DNA of 64,000 nucleotides from Cordilura impudica (taxonomy: Eukaryota; Arthropoda; Insecta; Diptera; Scathophagidae): NCBI GenBank assembly GCA_963682025.1, contig OY821518.1, forward strand, positions 37,532,559-37,596,558, given 5' to 3'. A program made the translations under genes and the position numbers. Under the pieces are notes generated by a model. The model made no database searches. It was not told the origin of the DNA and saw only the letters and a list, made by a program, of their open reading frames with translations. Positions 47,546-58,835 of the stretch are shown in pieces (the stretch's first letter is position 1; each line of letters begins with the position of its first letter).

Positions 47546-48175
47546 CAAATCACCCAATGTGTTTTGCTCCATAGTAACAGTTTTTTTTTTAATTACCACT
47601 GAAACCTATGGTGATGAAACCGTCATATGTCAATTTGTAATTAATTTTACCCAAAATGGTATTTTTTAACATATTTTGGCGATCTTGAATTTGGTACTAT
47701 CGAGAAAAACTGCAATAACTTGAGAAATTTTGGTTCAAATTAAACAATTCTGGCGTCAATTTGCAGTTATTTATATGAGAAATACAAATCCAGTGTTTAA
47801 ATAAAATTAGATATATGTTTTACAATATTTTTACATGGAAAATGAAAAAAATCATCTTCAGAATTTACCCAAATTTAATGGACTATAAAAAAAATGGTCC
47901 CTTATATTTTTCCTGAAACTCGGTTGAAACACTAACCAATATGTACCCTTTAAATATACAAAAAATTGGAAGATATTATTCCTTAACAATTAAAAAAAAA
48001 TTTTTTAAACAATGACATCGATGTACGAACCTCCTCGTTGCTGTAATATGCTAGTGAAAAGGTTTCTAAAGAATGCTTTCATTTTTATATTTAATTATTT
48101 TAATTTTAAAAAGCCTTTTTCTATACTAAAAAAAATATATGAGTATACCTTGAAAAATTGCACATTCTATAACAA
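47546..48175 (+). repeat. Inverted-pair repeat, family G, left copy
   Basis: About 630 bp whose reverse complement is at 54640-55305. Shared blocks are 'ccactgaaacctatggtgat', 'atgtcaatttgtaatt', 'aactgcaataacttgagaaa', 'aatatttttacatggaaaat' and 'aaggtttctaaagaatgct'. Copies are 6.5 kb apart in opposite orientation, bracketing a long-TIR transposon and four mini-me-like copies or fragments. Confidence 0.65.
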
Positions 48176-48963
48176 GCTTTCCTAACTGCTGCAATTTGTG
48201 AAATAACTGCGTGTATTGTATCATCTGTTTTTCTGACCACAGCATAATGAAATATTTCATCATCCTAGATATTGGCTCACCTGTTTAAGATCTTTAAATG
48301 TTGAGTTACTTTCAAAGAGTTGTGCTTTAAGTAGTAGTGATGGAATATTTTATATGCAATAAGCTTGGTGAATCGTTAGGTTAATAGACTATTTCTGTGC
48401 TAAGCCTGATATGGAATTATTAAAAAGGAGATTATGAATTCCAATTACTGATAAGACAGTTTTTGATTGTAGAAGCATCTACAACGTCCACAAGGATAAA
48501 TTTAAGGCAGAAAACATGTTGTGATCCGTTTAATAAACATCCTGATAAAATCAGAGCCAAGTCACTAAAATCAATTTGGAAAACATGGCATTATCTCATA
48601 AAACGGTCTCTACAATGTTGATTTTTACAACAACTGGATAAAAGCTAAATTCAGTAGCTTCATTTCAATTTATATTTTGACCTCTTAACCCTTTCAGAAC
48701 CGGATATATTAGGGAGTTTAAATAGAATTTTAAGTTTTTTGTAAAAATATATTGTTATTTCTAAGGTAGTTCGATGGAAAATCAAATAATAATATGAAAA
48801 TATAAAGATTATAAAGGGTTAATTTCCCTAAAAAAAAAATTTCCCAAAAAAAACTCTAAAAAAAATTCTAAATTTTGAATAGGTTCATAGTGGGTTAATG
48901 GATTTCAAACTTAAATTTATCAAATAAAAGGCACTCATGTGAGCTTCAAAATGATATATATAT
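48176..48963. other. Intron sequence
   Basis: No recognised gene or repeat. It could be internal sequence of the element whose arms are the family G repeats. Confidence 0.35.
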
Positions 48964-51650
48964 GAGGGATTTCATGTCAAGTGCACCAAATTTTGAAACC
49001 GATGTCTTTCGATCGGGATGAAATTTGCACCAAAGTTATTCCTATTGGATAGTAGCTTAGACACAATTTTTCAAAAAGATCGGTCCAGATCTCTCTGAGT
49101 TAGAGGGGATCAAAATTTGACATTTTGGTCAAACAGGTGTTTCTTCTCATCCATGTAACTTATTACCTATTGTTCTCAGAAAATTTTCTTCCAAATAGTT
49201 TAGATAGATATTTCCTCAATATTTCGGAAAAAAATACTTTAAAAAAAAAAATTTTTAGACTTTTTTTTTTGCTAAATTAAAGCATTTTTTGCCTTTTTTT
49301 TCAAAAAGGGCATTTTTATTTTTTTTTTTTATTTTTTCATAAGAAAGCTTAGGATTTTTCCTTTAAGAGCTTGTTGGTCGCTTAGGCCAAGGTATATAAC
49401 ATACCTCCATAACATAACAGAAGAGAATGGTTATCTGTAACCTGAAAGAGTTATTTGCAACATTTCAATTTGAACACGAGGATGTTAGAATTGGCTTCAC
49501 GAAATTAACCCAAAAGAGGCCAAAACATTGCGTTTTGGCAGAAAGCAGCGGAACTCACACAGTATGCGTTTGCATTTACCATGAAAATGTTAAACTGATG
49601 TTGAAGGAAATCAACTTAAAGTATTTACCAGATGATTCGGCAGAAGATTTACACGATTACCGCGATTGCCTTAAATTGACTATGTGTCGTAATGCAACAA
49701 CTTCTTGCCACTTAGGTGAATGTACCAATTGCCCGAAAACCACATTCATCAAAGAAAATTTAATCAACTTTTTAGATCGAGAATATATAGAGGAGGTCAA
49801 ATTTGATTCTTGGATTCAGACTGACAGATGCACATTGAAAACAATTATTTTAAATGTGGATGATTTTGTGGAGGAAATGTGTACAGGATTGCTAAACTTG
49901 AGAAACCATGACTGTTTAGTCAAAGAGCAATGGTCATTCTTCAAGGATTTGAAGATACACTTGAAGTCTGGTGAATTCGTTATTTCATATGATTTCGCAG
50001 AAAACTATAAATATGTTCTTCAGGATGCCATACAAGCATTCTACTTCAATAACGACCAATCAACTATATTCACATTAGTTATTTACTACATGAAAGATTT
50101 AAAACTGGAACACAAAAGTATGGCAATCATATCCGACGATTTAAAACATGATACCGTTGCAGTTTATGAGTACCAGAAGAGAATACTAAAATTTCAAAAA
50201 TCTAAATTTACAGTAAAGAAGGTATACTACGTTTCGGACGGAGCTCGTCAACATTTTAAAAACAAAAGTAGCTTGGCAAATCTTATGGCCCTTGAAAAAG
50301 ATTTTGGAATGCCAGCTGAGTGGCATTTTCATCCTACTGCTCATGGTAAAGGAGCATGTGATGGTATTGCAGCAAACTTTAAAAGAAATGCAGCGAAGTA
50401 TAGCCTCCAGTGCTCTCATCAAGATCGCATCTTAGATGCGACTGCTTTATTCCATTGGGCAAAGAGTTATTGTAAAGAAACTAAAATAGTTTTTAGTAGC
50501 AAAGAGGATCATCAGGAAACATTGAAAACACTGAAGAGCATATTCTATGCTGCGGTAACAATCGATGGCACCACTCAATACCATGCTTTTATACTGCTTT
50601 TCGATGGAAGACTCAAGTTGAAAAAGTTTTCTGCCTCTATTAAATGCGATTTCTTTCCACAGACAACAAATAAACCAGCAGCGAAATCAACAGCTGAACC
50701 TAGTAACGCCAAGAAAGGATTGGCAAAAAAACGCAGTAAATAAAGGCGACAAAAAGGCTGGATGAAAGACTGGGTATTTAAAAATTTACAAGACTTAAGT
50801 ACTTCATCAGCTACAATAAATTAAGTATAAAAATAGTTATGATATAAATGGATCTAATGCAATTAAGATTAAATTTTAATAAATTATTTATCTTTTTATT
50901 TTTAATATTATTATACATTATTTTAATTATTATTAAAAATAAATAAAAAATAATAATTTTTCAATATTTCTATAGAAAAAAAGCGATTTTTTCCTGAGGT
51001 TAACATATTCTGAGTATTACAGTATCGAGGGTATAAAATTTTAGTTAGGTATGTTATATACCTTCGGAAAGTTTAGTTTGTCTAGTTTCTCAGTATAAGT
51101 TTTATTTGTAAGGTTTTAGACACATATAGGAAAAAATTCAAAATAGTGCATTTGTTAAAAATTTTAAAACCGTTGTCTTGAGTTACAAAACATTTATTTT
51201 GATAGATATCCCACTCCCATCCCACTAAGCGACCAAAAAGCTCTTAAAGGAAAAATCCTAAGCTTTCTTATGAAAAAAAAAAAAAAAAAAAAAAAATGCC
51301 CTGTTTGAAAAAAAAACAAAAAAAATGTTTTAATTTAGCAAAAAAAAAAGTCTACAAATTTTTTTTTTTTTTTTTTAATTGAATAAATAAATATTGAATA
51401 AATAGCTATCTAAACTGTTTAGGAGAAAATTTTCTAAGAACAATAGGTAATAAGTTACATGGATGAGAAGAAACACCTGTTTGGCCAAAATGTCAAATTT
51501 TGATCCCCTCTAACTAAGAGAGATCTGGGACCGATCTTATTGAAAAATTGTGTTTAAACTACTATCCAATAGGACTAACCTTGGTGCAAATTTCATCCCG
51601 ATCGGAAGACATCGGTTTCAAAAGTTGGTACACTTGACATGAAATCCCCC
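48964..51650 (+). mobile_element. Long-TIR DDE transposon, family E, copy 2 (2,687 bp)
   Basis: Starts GAGGGATTTCATGTCAAGTG and ends with its near reverse complement. The right inverted repeat is about 600 bp (51050-51650). The left (48964-49400) has an internal deletion of about 150 bp compared with the others. Flanks are ATAT (48960-48963) and ATGT (51651-51654), a one-mismatch target duplication. It holds an intact 438-codon frame with an AATAAA at 50878-50883 downstream. Same family as 31318-34060. Confidence 0.85.
49427..50743 (+). CDS. DDE-like transposase-type protein, family E copy 2 (438 codons)
   Basis: Uninterrupted frame starting MVICNLKELF just inside the left inverted repeat. 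Visible motifs: HTVCVCIYHENVKLM (44-58), CHLGECTNC (94-102), SYDFAENYKYVLQDA (D189), YVSDGARQHFKNK (D271) and AEWHFHPTAHGKGACDG (E298, H306, D312), with a Lys-rich tail (KKGLAKKRSK). Acid spacings (82 and 27 residues) match the family F protein (84 and 27). The protein starts at a position equal to residue 270 of that protein, so the N-terminal Cys-rich region is absent in both E copies. It retains the C-terminal part that family F lost. An undamaged frame suggests recent activity or recent insertion; whether it works alone is unknown. Confidence 0.8.
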   Translation: MVICNLKELFATFQFEHEDVRIGFTKLTQKRPKHCVLAESSGTHTVCVCIYHENVKLMLKEINLKYLPDDSAEDLHDYRDCLKLTMCRNATTSCHLGECTNCPKTTFIKENLINFLDREYIEEVKFDSWIQTDRCTLKTIILNVDDFVEEMCTGLLNLRNHDCLVKEQWSFFKDLKIHLKSGEFVISYDFAENYKYVLQDAIQAFYFNNDQSTIFTLVIYYMKDLKLEHKSMAIISDDLKHDTVAVYEYQKRILKFQKSKFTVKKVYYVSDGARQHFKNKSSLANLMALEKDFGMPAEWHFHPTAHGKGACDGIAANFKRNAAKYSLQCSHQDRILDATALFHWAKSYCKETKIVFSSKEDHQETLKTLKSIFYAAVTIDGTTQYHAFILLFDGRLKLKKFSASIKCDFFPQTTNKPAAKSTAEPSNAKKGLAKKRSK

Positions 51651-51889
51651 ATGTATATACATTCATCAATTCCGATGCTAATAACAAAGTTATATAAAGT
51701 CACTGTCAAAATTTTGGACGTCTATAACTCGGAAAATATCTCGACCGCCGAAAAAAAAATATTTTGCTAGAATCGCAACAAAATATTTTATAAGTGGTGA
51801 AAATTTGAAATTGATCGGGGCATCGCCCCTAAAATACACAAAAGTATTTAAAACATTGAAGAAATATTTTAAACCAACTAAAAAACAAG

Positions 51890-52764
51890 TAAGAAAGTTA
51901 TAGTTGATCTAGACCGACCCTATACCATGGTTTAGAGACCCTACCTTTTGGTCCAACTAATTCGATATAGAAAACAAGTAAGAAAATTATAGTCGGCCTA
52001 GACCGACTATACGATACCCTATACCATGCGTTTAGAAACCCTATCTCTTAGGCCCAACTAACTGGACATTGAAAATAAGCAAAAACCAAATTTGAGTGGG
52101 ATTTTTATTAATTTTTTTGGCTGCAGATATGAAAAAGTTCATATCGGATGCTATATCTATAAAGGGACTAGGTCCAAAAATGGACCGATCCTGATCATGT
52201 TTGGTAAAGCCTCTTGTATTTTGCAAAAATATGTACAAACAAAATTTGAGAAGAATCAGTGCAATATTTTTTTTTTTAATAGATTAAAGTGAAGATCGGG
52301 AAGCAGCTCTATAAGGGGTCAAAGGGATCATTTTTGGACTACTCATTAGTGGATGTAATGAACGCATACAAACCCAATTTGAGTAAGATCTATATGACAA
52401 TTTGGATCTTATGGCAATTTATGTCGATTTCATATGGGTAATTTGTATGGTGGCTAGGTCTGAACATGGACCGATTCTCACCAATTTCAATAGCGTTCAT
52501 CCCATGGCCGATAAAAGCTTATATACCAAATTTCGTCAAAATATGTTCATATTTGCGACCTGCAGTTTGATTACAAGCTTTACATGGACACACAGACGGA
52601 CGGACGGACGGACGGACGGACGGACATTGTTAAATCAACTCAGAAAGTGATTCTGATTCGATCGGTATAATTAAAGATGGGGCTAGGTCAAATATTTTTG
52701 GTTGTTACAAACAGCAGCACAAAGTCATTATACCCAAACCACATAGTGGTATAGGGTATAATGA
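51890..52764 (+). mobile_element. mini-me/DINE-like repeat, family B, copy 3 (with truncated 5' duplicate)
   Basis: A partial start (51890-51970) is followed by a full copy from 51974. The copy has the palindrome agtcggcctagaccgact, 'aaaaatggaccgatcctgat', a (GACG)n tract at 52592-52626, 'atcggtataattaaagatgg', and a terminal hairpin 'aaaccacatagtggt' flanked by TATACCC and GGGTATAA. It is the most complete copy in the window. Confidence 0.85.
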
Positions 52765-53456
52765 GCATAACTCAAATTTGAGTGGCATTGATATAAATTT
52801 TTTTGCCGCAAATATGAAAAAGTTCATATCGGCTGCTACATTTATATGGGGACTAGGTCGAAAAATGGACCGATCTTGAACATATTTGGTAAAGTCACTA
52901 ATATTTTGAAAAAATATACAAACCAAATTTGAGAAAAATCTGTGCAATATTTTTGTTTTTTGATAGATTTAAGCTAAGATCGGGAAGCGGCGTTATATGG
53001 GGGCTATGACTAAGAGTTGCCCAATAGGGATCATTTTTGGACTACTGATTAGTGGATATAACTAATACATCAAACCCAATTTGACTATGATTTATATGAT
53101 AATTTGGATCTTATGGCAATTTATGTTGATTTCGTAGGGGTAATTTGTATGGGGGCTAGGTCTTAACATGGACCGATTCTCACCAATTTCAATAGCGTTC
53201 ATCCTATGGTCGATAAAAGCTTATACACCAAATTTCATCTAAATATATTAATATTTGCGACCTGCAGTTTGATTACAAGCTTTACATGGACACACAGACG
53301 GACGGACGGACGGACGGACATCGTTAAATCGAATCAGCTAGTGATTCTGATTCGATCGGTATAATAAAAGATGGGTCTAGGTCAAATATTTTTGGTAGTC
53401 ACAAACAGCAGCACAAAGTCATTATACCCAAACCACATAGTGGTATAGGGTATAAA
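52765..53456 (+). mobile_element. mini-me/DINE-like repeat, family B, copy 4
   Basis: Begins directly after the terminal hairpin of copy 3 with 'aactcaaatttgagtggcat' (the 5' palindrome region is missing). It carries its own (GACG)n tract (53295-53319) and terminal hairpin ending GGGTATAA at about 53455. Head-to-tail with copy 3. Confidence 0.8.
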
Positions 53457-53527
53457 GAATATAGAACAAATTTCAACGCGTTTGGTGCGGAAAGTTTTTT
53501 TTTGCCAAAATGACCTGCAAACACTAC

Positions 53528-54320
53528 TTATACCCTATACCACTATGTGGTTTGGGTATAATGACTTTGTGCTGCTGTTTGTAACAACCAAAAATATTTG
53601 ACCTAGACCCATCTTTAATTATACCGATCGAATCAGAATCACTTTCTGAGTTGATTTAACAATGTCCGTCCGTCCGTCCGTCCGTCCGTCCGTCTGTGTG
53701 TCCATGTAAAGCTTGTAATCAAACTGCAGGTCGCAAATATGAATATATTTTGATGAAATTTGGTACATAAGCTTCAATCGGCCATCGGATGAACGCTATT
53801 GAAATTGGTGAGAATCGGTCCATGTTCAGACCTAGCCCCCATACAAATTACCCATATGAAATCGACATAAATTTCCATAAGATCCAAATTGTCATATAGA
53901 TCTTACTCAAATTGGGTTTGTATGCGTTCATTACATCCACTAATGAGTAGTCCAAAAATGATCCCTTTGACCCCATATAGAGCTGCTTCCCGATCTTCAC
54001 TTAAATCTATTAAAAAACAAAAATATTGCACTGATTCTTCTCAAATTTTGTTTGTATATATTTTTGCAAAATACAAGAGACTTTACCAAACATGATCAGG
54101 ATCGGTCCATTTTTGGACCTAGTCCCTTTATAGATATAGCATCCGATATGAACTTTTTCATATCTGCAGCCAAAAAAATTAATAAAAATCCCACTCAAAT
54201 TTGGTTTTTGCTTATTTTCAATGTCCAGTTAGTTGGGCTTAAGAGAAAGGGTTTCTAAACGCATGGTATAGGGTATCGTATAGTCGGTCTAGACCGACTA
54301 TAATTTTCTTACTTGTTTTA
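53528..54320 (-). mobile_element. mini-me/DINE-like repeat, family B, copy 5
   Basis: Full minus-strand copy, from TTATACCC and the hairpin at 53528 through (GTCC)n at 53663-53693 to the palindrome agtcggtctagaccgact near 54285. Nearly identical to copy 3 in reverse, including a shared 'cctttatagata' variant (plus strand of this copy), so the two form an inverted repeat. Confidence 0.85.
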
Positions 54321-54639
54321 TTATTAATTAGTTATTGCCTATCAAGTGGTGATAGGTAAAAATTTTGTAAAAAATTAGTCATAACCCTACTGTACATATA
54401 GAATTAACTGGTGGATTAAAAAATCGTGGAGTGCTGTGATGTGCTTGAAAGAATTATTTGTCTATCTCTTAATAGCTTCTATAAGCTGCCTATAATCTGA
54501 AGAAATTTTTTCACTTATTTAATAAACATATTAATTTAACATTGTTTTAACATTTAAGTCATTATAATTGGTTTAACTTGAAGCAGAGAAAAAACAAAAG
54601 TACATCACAAGAAATCCTATGGCAAATAGCACAATTTAG

Positions 54640-55305
54640 AGCTAGAGGTGATACAATTTTTTAAGGTATTGATATGAATATATTTTTTTTGTATAGAAAA
54701 GGGCTTTCTAAAATTAAAGTAGTTAAATATAAATATAAAAATATTTTTTAGAAACCCTTTCACTAGGATATTCATATCTCGATGTCATGGTTTAAAAAAA
54801 AATTTTTTTTAATTGCTAAGAAATATTACCTTTCCATTATTTTTCTATACTTAAAGGACACATATTGATTAGTGTTGCTACTGAGTTTCAAAGAAACATA
54901 TAACGGGCCATTTTTTTTTTTACAGCCCATTAAAATTGAGTAAGTTCTGAAGACGATTCATTTTCATTTTCCATGTAAAAATATAGTAAAACATATATTC
55001 AATTTTATTTAAACACTGGTTTTATATTTTTCTTATAAATACCTGCAAATTGATACCAGAACTGCTTAATTTGAACTATAATTTCTCAAATTATTGCAGT
55101 TTTTCACAGTAGTGCCAAATCCTAGAAGGCCAAAATTTGTTAAAAGTTACCGTTTTTTCAAATGTCCATATCTCGGCCAAAAATGGACAAAATGAATTAC
55201 AAATTGACATGTGAAGCTTTCATCACCATAAGTTTCAGTGGCAATTTTTTAAAAAAATCAATTAATACGGAGCTACAAATTTTTCTGGTAATGGTGATTT
55301 GACAT
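54640..55305 (-). repeat. Inverted-pair repeat, family G, right copy
   Basis: Reverse complement of 47546-48175. The outer edge carries 'aaatttttctggtaatggtgatttg', which on the other side is degraded. No coding capacity. Confidence 0.65.
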
Positions 55306-55334
55306 GGAATTACCCAAATACGAGTGTTAACTTT

Positions 55335-55562
55335 GGCTGTACCGAATCTTTGATATCTTTCATCTGTGTCTTAATGGCAATATTATAACCAATGTTGGGT
55401 ACGGTTAAAAATTTAATACAGTCGCTTAACCTTTAAGTTCTAATATCATTTAAATTTAAAGTTAGTTGTTCTTTTTTGACCAGTATTTATTACAATTTCT
55501 TATTTGTTGGTTTCTTAAAACTAATCAACAATATTTGTATATTTTTCTATTATTGGAGTAGA
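55335..55562 (+). repeat. Dispersed repeat, family H, copy 2
   Basis: Direct-orientation relative of 13124-13375. It follows directly on the family G copy and may be part of the same parent element. Confidence 0.5.
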
Positions 55563-55653
55563 CTTTCCATTGCTGGGTTCATGCATAAACGAAACAAAAA
55601 ATGCGGCGCCAAGCATGATTTTAGCCGCACGAATTGGACCTCTTGACACGTGT

Positions 55654-55727
55654 AGTGTAACCCTACATACCCACTGATGAAAGAAATGCTAGTGTAACCC
55701 TACATACCCACTGATGAAAGAAATGCT
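55654..55727 (+). repeat. Perfect 37-bp tandem duplication
   Basis: Two identical units (55654-55690, 55691-55727) beginning agtgtaaccctacatac and ending gaaagaaatgct. Perfect identity indicates a recent event. Confidence 0.95.
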
Positions 55728-56805
55728 AAAAATGCAATAACCACAACAACAACAATAATTACAGGCTTAGAATATTAATGAAAAAAATGAATGGTTTATA
55801 GGGCGTTTTATTATTTTTTTATTTTTATTTTTTTGCAACCCTTAAACGGGAATCTGATATTGCATGGCATTCTATAGAATTCTTTCAGATTTTTTGGTGG
55901 ACGCTACGGTGGTACTTAAATTAATTTTATCAAAAAAAAATAAAAAAAAATTGTTCAGATTTTTTGAGCTTACTGTATGTAGTGTTATTGAAATCAATTT
56001 TATTCAAAAAATTAGTTTACGAAATTTATTTTTGTATTTTATCTGGACCTTAATTTTTATAAAGCCAGATAAATCACCTCTGTAGAGTAATAGCCTTTTA
56101 ACAAAAATTTGTCGCGGTGAAAACTATTAGTCGAAATACATTTTGATGATCTTAAATTCAAAAATGTGTATATTTCAAGTTCAAACCTCAATTACTCGAG
56201 AAATAGTTGGGTAGAAAGTCAAAAGCGTTAGATGGGCCCTCGATATGTCTTTCATGTTGGCATTCGCATTCATGAAATATTCATTATTTGTGGAATTTCA
56301 ATGCTTAAAAAATTATTTGGTTTAGGTTTTTAATTATATTACTTTTCCTAAACTAAGAGCAGACAGATTGGTTTCCAATGATAGATATTTTGAAGGCTAA
56401 TCTAATGCCCTTAATGTTTGCACATATATTGCATTTTTCCCGAATTGCTGAGGTTTGGAAATACTGCATTTTTAATTCTTCCGTCATTGAAGTTCTTCTT
56501 AAACTAATAATTTTATACGCTGTAGTATACTCTAAAGTGATTTATGTGATTTTGTGAGAACAAAGCACGAGAAAAAAGAAACAAAACCAAAATGTATGTT
56601 TCGTAACATCATTTAATAATTAAATCGTTTACTGCGACTCCGTACCATCCTTACGAAAGTATATATATACTATATGGGGCAAACTTATATGCCCCATGTA
56701 CTTTATGAGGGTTTAAAAATATATTTGTGCTCTTCAGAAATTTATAAAAAAAATTAAATACAATCGAAAAAGCAAAAAGATGTTTGAGCTGAATTAGCAT
56801 CTTCT
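55728..56805. other. AT-rich intron sequence
   Basis: No gene. A short stem-loop ATGGGGC...GCCCCAT (12-nt loop) lies at about 56674-56699. Confidence 0.4.
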
Positions 56806-57018
56806 AATTTTTTTTTTTTTTTAATTAATCAACACTCAGGGGATGCCTCCTACAGATGCAGCGCATTGTGTTGATCTCAGGAAAATAGGTTAAGGAGGAA
56901 AGAGGGAGTAGTTAATTTTTTTTTTTTTGCAGCGACATACCAAAGCCTCTGGTGGGAATCGAACCCACGACCCCCGCATGATAGGCGAGCACACTACCTA
57001 CTCACCTACCGGGGCGCC
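56806..57018 (-). mobile_element. tRNA-derived SINE
   Basis: On the minus strand it begins GGCGCCCCGGTAGG, with an A box TAGGTGAGTAGG (57008-56997), an anticodon-type arm CTCGC-CTATCAT-GCGGG (5-bp stem, 7-nt loop), and a perfect B box GGTTCGATTCC (56965-56955) in a T-arm. An A-rich linker (56928-56917), a body of about 95 nt, and a terminal poly(A) (plus-strand T run 56808-56822) follow. The acceptor stem pairs imperfectly (5 of 7) and the body and tail argue against a working tRNA gene. Target duplication is not obvious. Confidence 0.75.
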
Positions 57019-57242
57019 TAAATTGTATTAAGGCTGCAATTTAAAACTTGAGACAAAAAAAAATGGAATTTGTACTAATAGAAATCAACCAATAAAATGG
57101 TCTCCAGTCAAGATCAATTGAAATTTTTTGGACAAATAGAAAGAGCATGGTATAAAGCAATGGTAGCGTGTAGAACTTACTGTAATGCTAACTGCTTAAT
57201 TTAAAAAAAATCAAAAAGGAATTCAAAGTTCTGGTTAAGTTC

Positions 57243-57470
57243 TTTTTATATCCTCCTCACCACTGTGCAGAGGGTATATATAAGTTTGTCATTCCGTTTG
57301 AAACACATCAAAAAATGAATTTGCAACCCACAATGGATATATATTCTTGATCCTTATAACTATTCGAGACATACCAATATCCCTCTATCCGTCTATCCAT
57401 CTGTTTGTGGGTCTGTCTTTCCGTCTGTCTGTTGAAATCACACTCATTCTTAAAGTAAACCACTGACCTG
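57243..57470 (-). mobile_element. mini-me/DINE-1-like repeat, family A, copy 2
   Basis: Reverse-orientation match to 1895-2108: 'tcctcaccactgtgcagaggg', 'aagtttgtcattccgtttg', 'tattcttgatccttataac' and a decayed GTCT/GTCC tract (57395-57435). It lies directly left of a truncated foldback element. Confidence 0.65.
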
Positions 57471-57504
57471 GATAAACTTAGACTAATATTATTTATCTTT
57501 TTTC

Positions 57505-58835
57505 AAAAAATTTTTTTTGGCTCTATACTTATAAATAATCAGATATGAAGTATTGTTTTATTACCACGTTGCTAACCTACTGCGCATTGAGACCGAAAAT
57601 GGAAAATTTTTTTGATAAAATTTAAAAAACTCCTTTTTCAAGTTTTAAAAAATTTTCTCCAATAAAATTTTAAACAATCAATCTGGCACTCTAATGTTTT
57701 GTTGAATATATCTCAAAAAATAACTGCGTGACCTTTTAGGTAAATTCCTATGCAGGAATTTTTTTGACAAGGATTTTATTTTTGCGGATTTCGAGAAAAA
57801 AGATATTTTTGTGATATATTCTGTATATGTAATCTTTCTAAATTAATCAGTTCTCTACTTCTAAATGCTACATTTTATTTTAATAGCCTAGGGTTTCGGA
57901 AAAAAATAATATGTCGGCATTAACCCTTTTGGAATTGGGGTCCCATATGACCCAATGCGAATTAAAGACCATATATTAAAAAATTTAAATATTTTGCAAA
58001 TACTGTCGAATTTTGAAAAGCGTTACTTAACATATTATAACCAAATATGTAAATCTTCCATTCCTAAAATTTGCTAAGGCATGCTTTTATTTTTAAGATA
58101 TCTCTAAATAAAGAATATTTCACAAAAATCGCATTTTTCTCGAAATCCGAAAAAATAAAATCCTTGTCAAAAAAATTTTGATACAGGGATTTATCTAAAA
58201 ATTTACACTGTTACTCTCTGACATGTAGTTAATAAAACCTTAATGTGCCAAATCCATTTTTTTAGATTTTGTTTAAGATAATTTTTTGAAAACTTGAAAA
58301 AGGAGTTTTCAAAATTTTATCAAAAAATTTACCATTTTCGGTCTCAAGGAGCAATAGGTTAACAACGTGGTAATAAAACAATACTTCATATCTGATAACA
58401 TATAAGTATAGAGACAAAAACAATTATGGCTTTAATCAATTTCTCAAAGTTTAAAAAAATGCTATCAAATTTCATGACCTATTTTTTTTTGGCACAAAAG
58501 TGGTCGGGGGCATTTGCTATTTTTTGGCGAACTTTTATTCTATTTTGAATTTTTATAGCTTCTTGAAAAGATAATTTAAAACTAATCCCGATTCTTGCAA
58601 CAACTTGTCCGAAAAATTAAACTATAGAACGAAATTTTCGTAATATCTCAAAAAAAAAGTCATATTTTCCCCATGAAAACACACTTGAAATTTTCAATCG
58701 ATTTCCGGCGCGACTTTTCTTCATCCAATTGTCCCCAAACTTCACATTTATTAGTGTTATATTGAAAGGTAACAAACTGGACCCCGCCTATCTCCAAAAT
58801 CGCATTTTCATTTTTAAGGACCACTCTAATGGACA
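57505..58835. mobile_element. Foldback element, family D, copy 3 (left end lost)
   Basis: The left arm (57505-58030) and right arm (about 58110-58700) are reverse complements ('agatatgaagtattgtttta', 'gaccgaaaatgg', 'aatttttttgacaaggattt'). The right outer end continues to about 58835 with 'gtccccaaacttcacattta' and 'ctggaccccgcctatctcc', matching the left end of copy 1 (6640-6720). No gene. Confidence 0.75.

Noticed and set aside
52590..53700. CRISPR-like or regulatory tetranucleotide arrays (GTCC)n
   Set aside because: These are the known microsatellite tracts inside mini-me/DINE-type elements.
56940..57018. Functional tRNA gene
   Set aside because: The acceptor stem pairs poorly and the sequence continues into an A-rich linker, body and poly(A) tail, so it is a SINE head.
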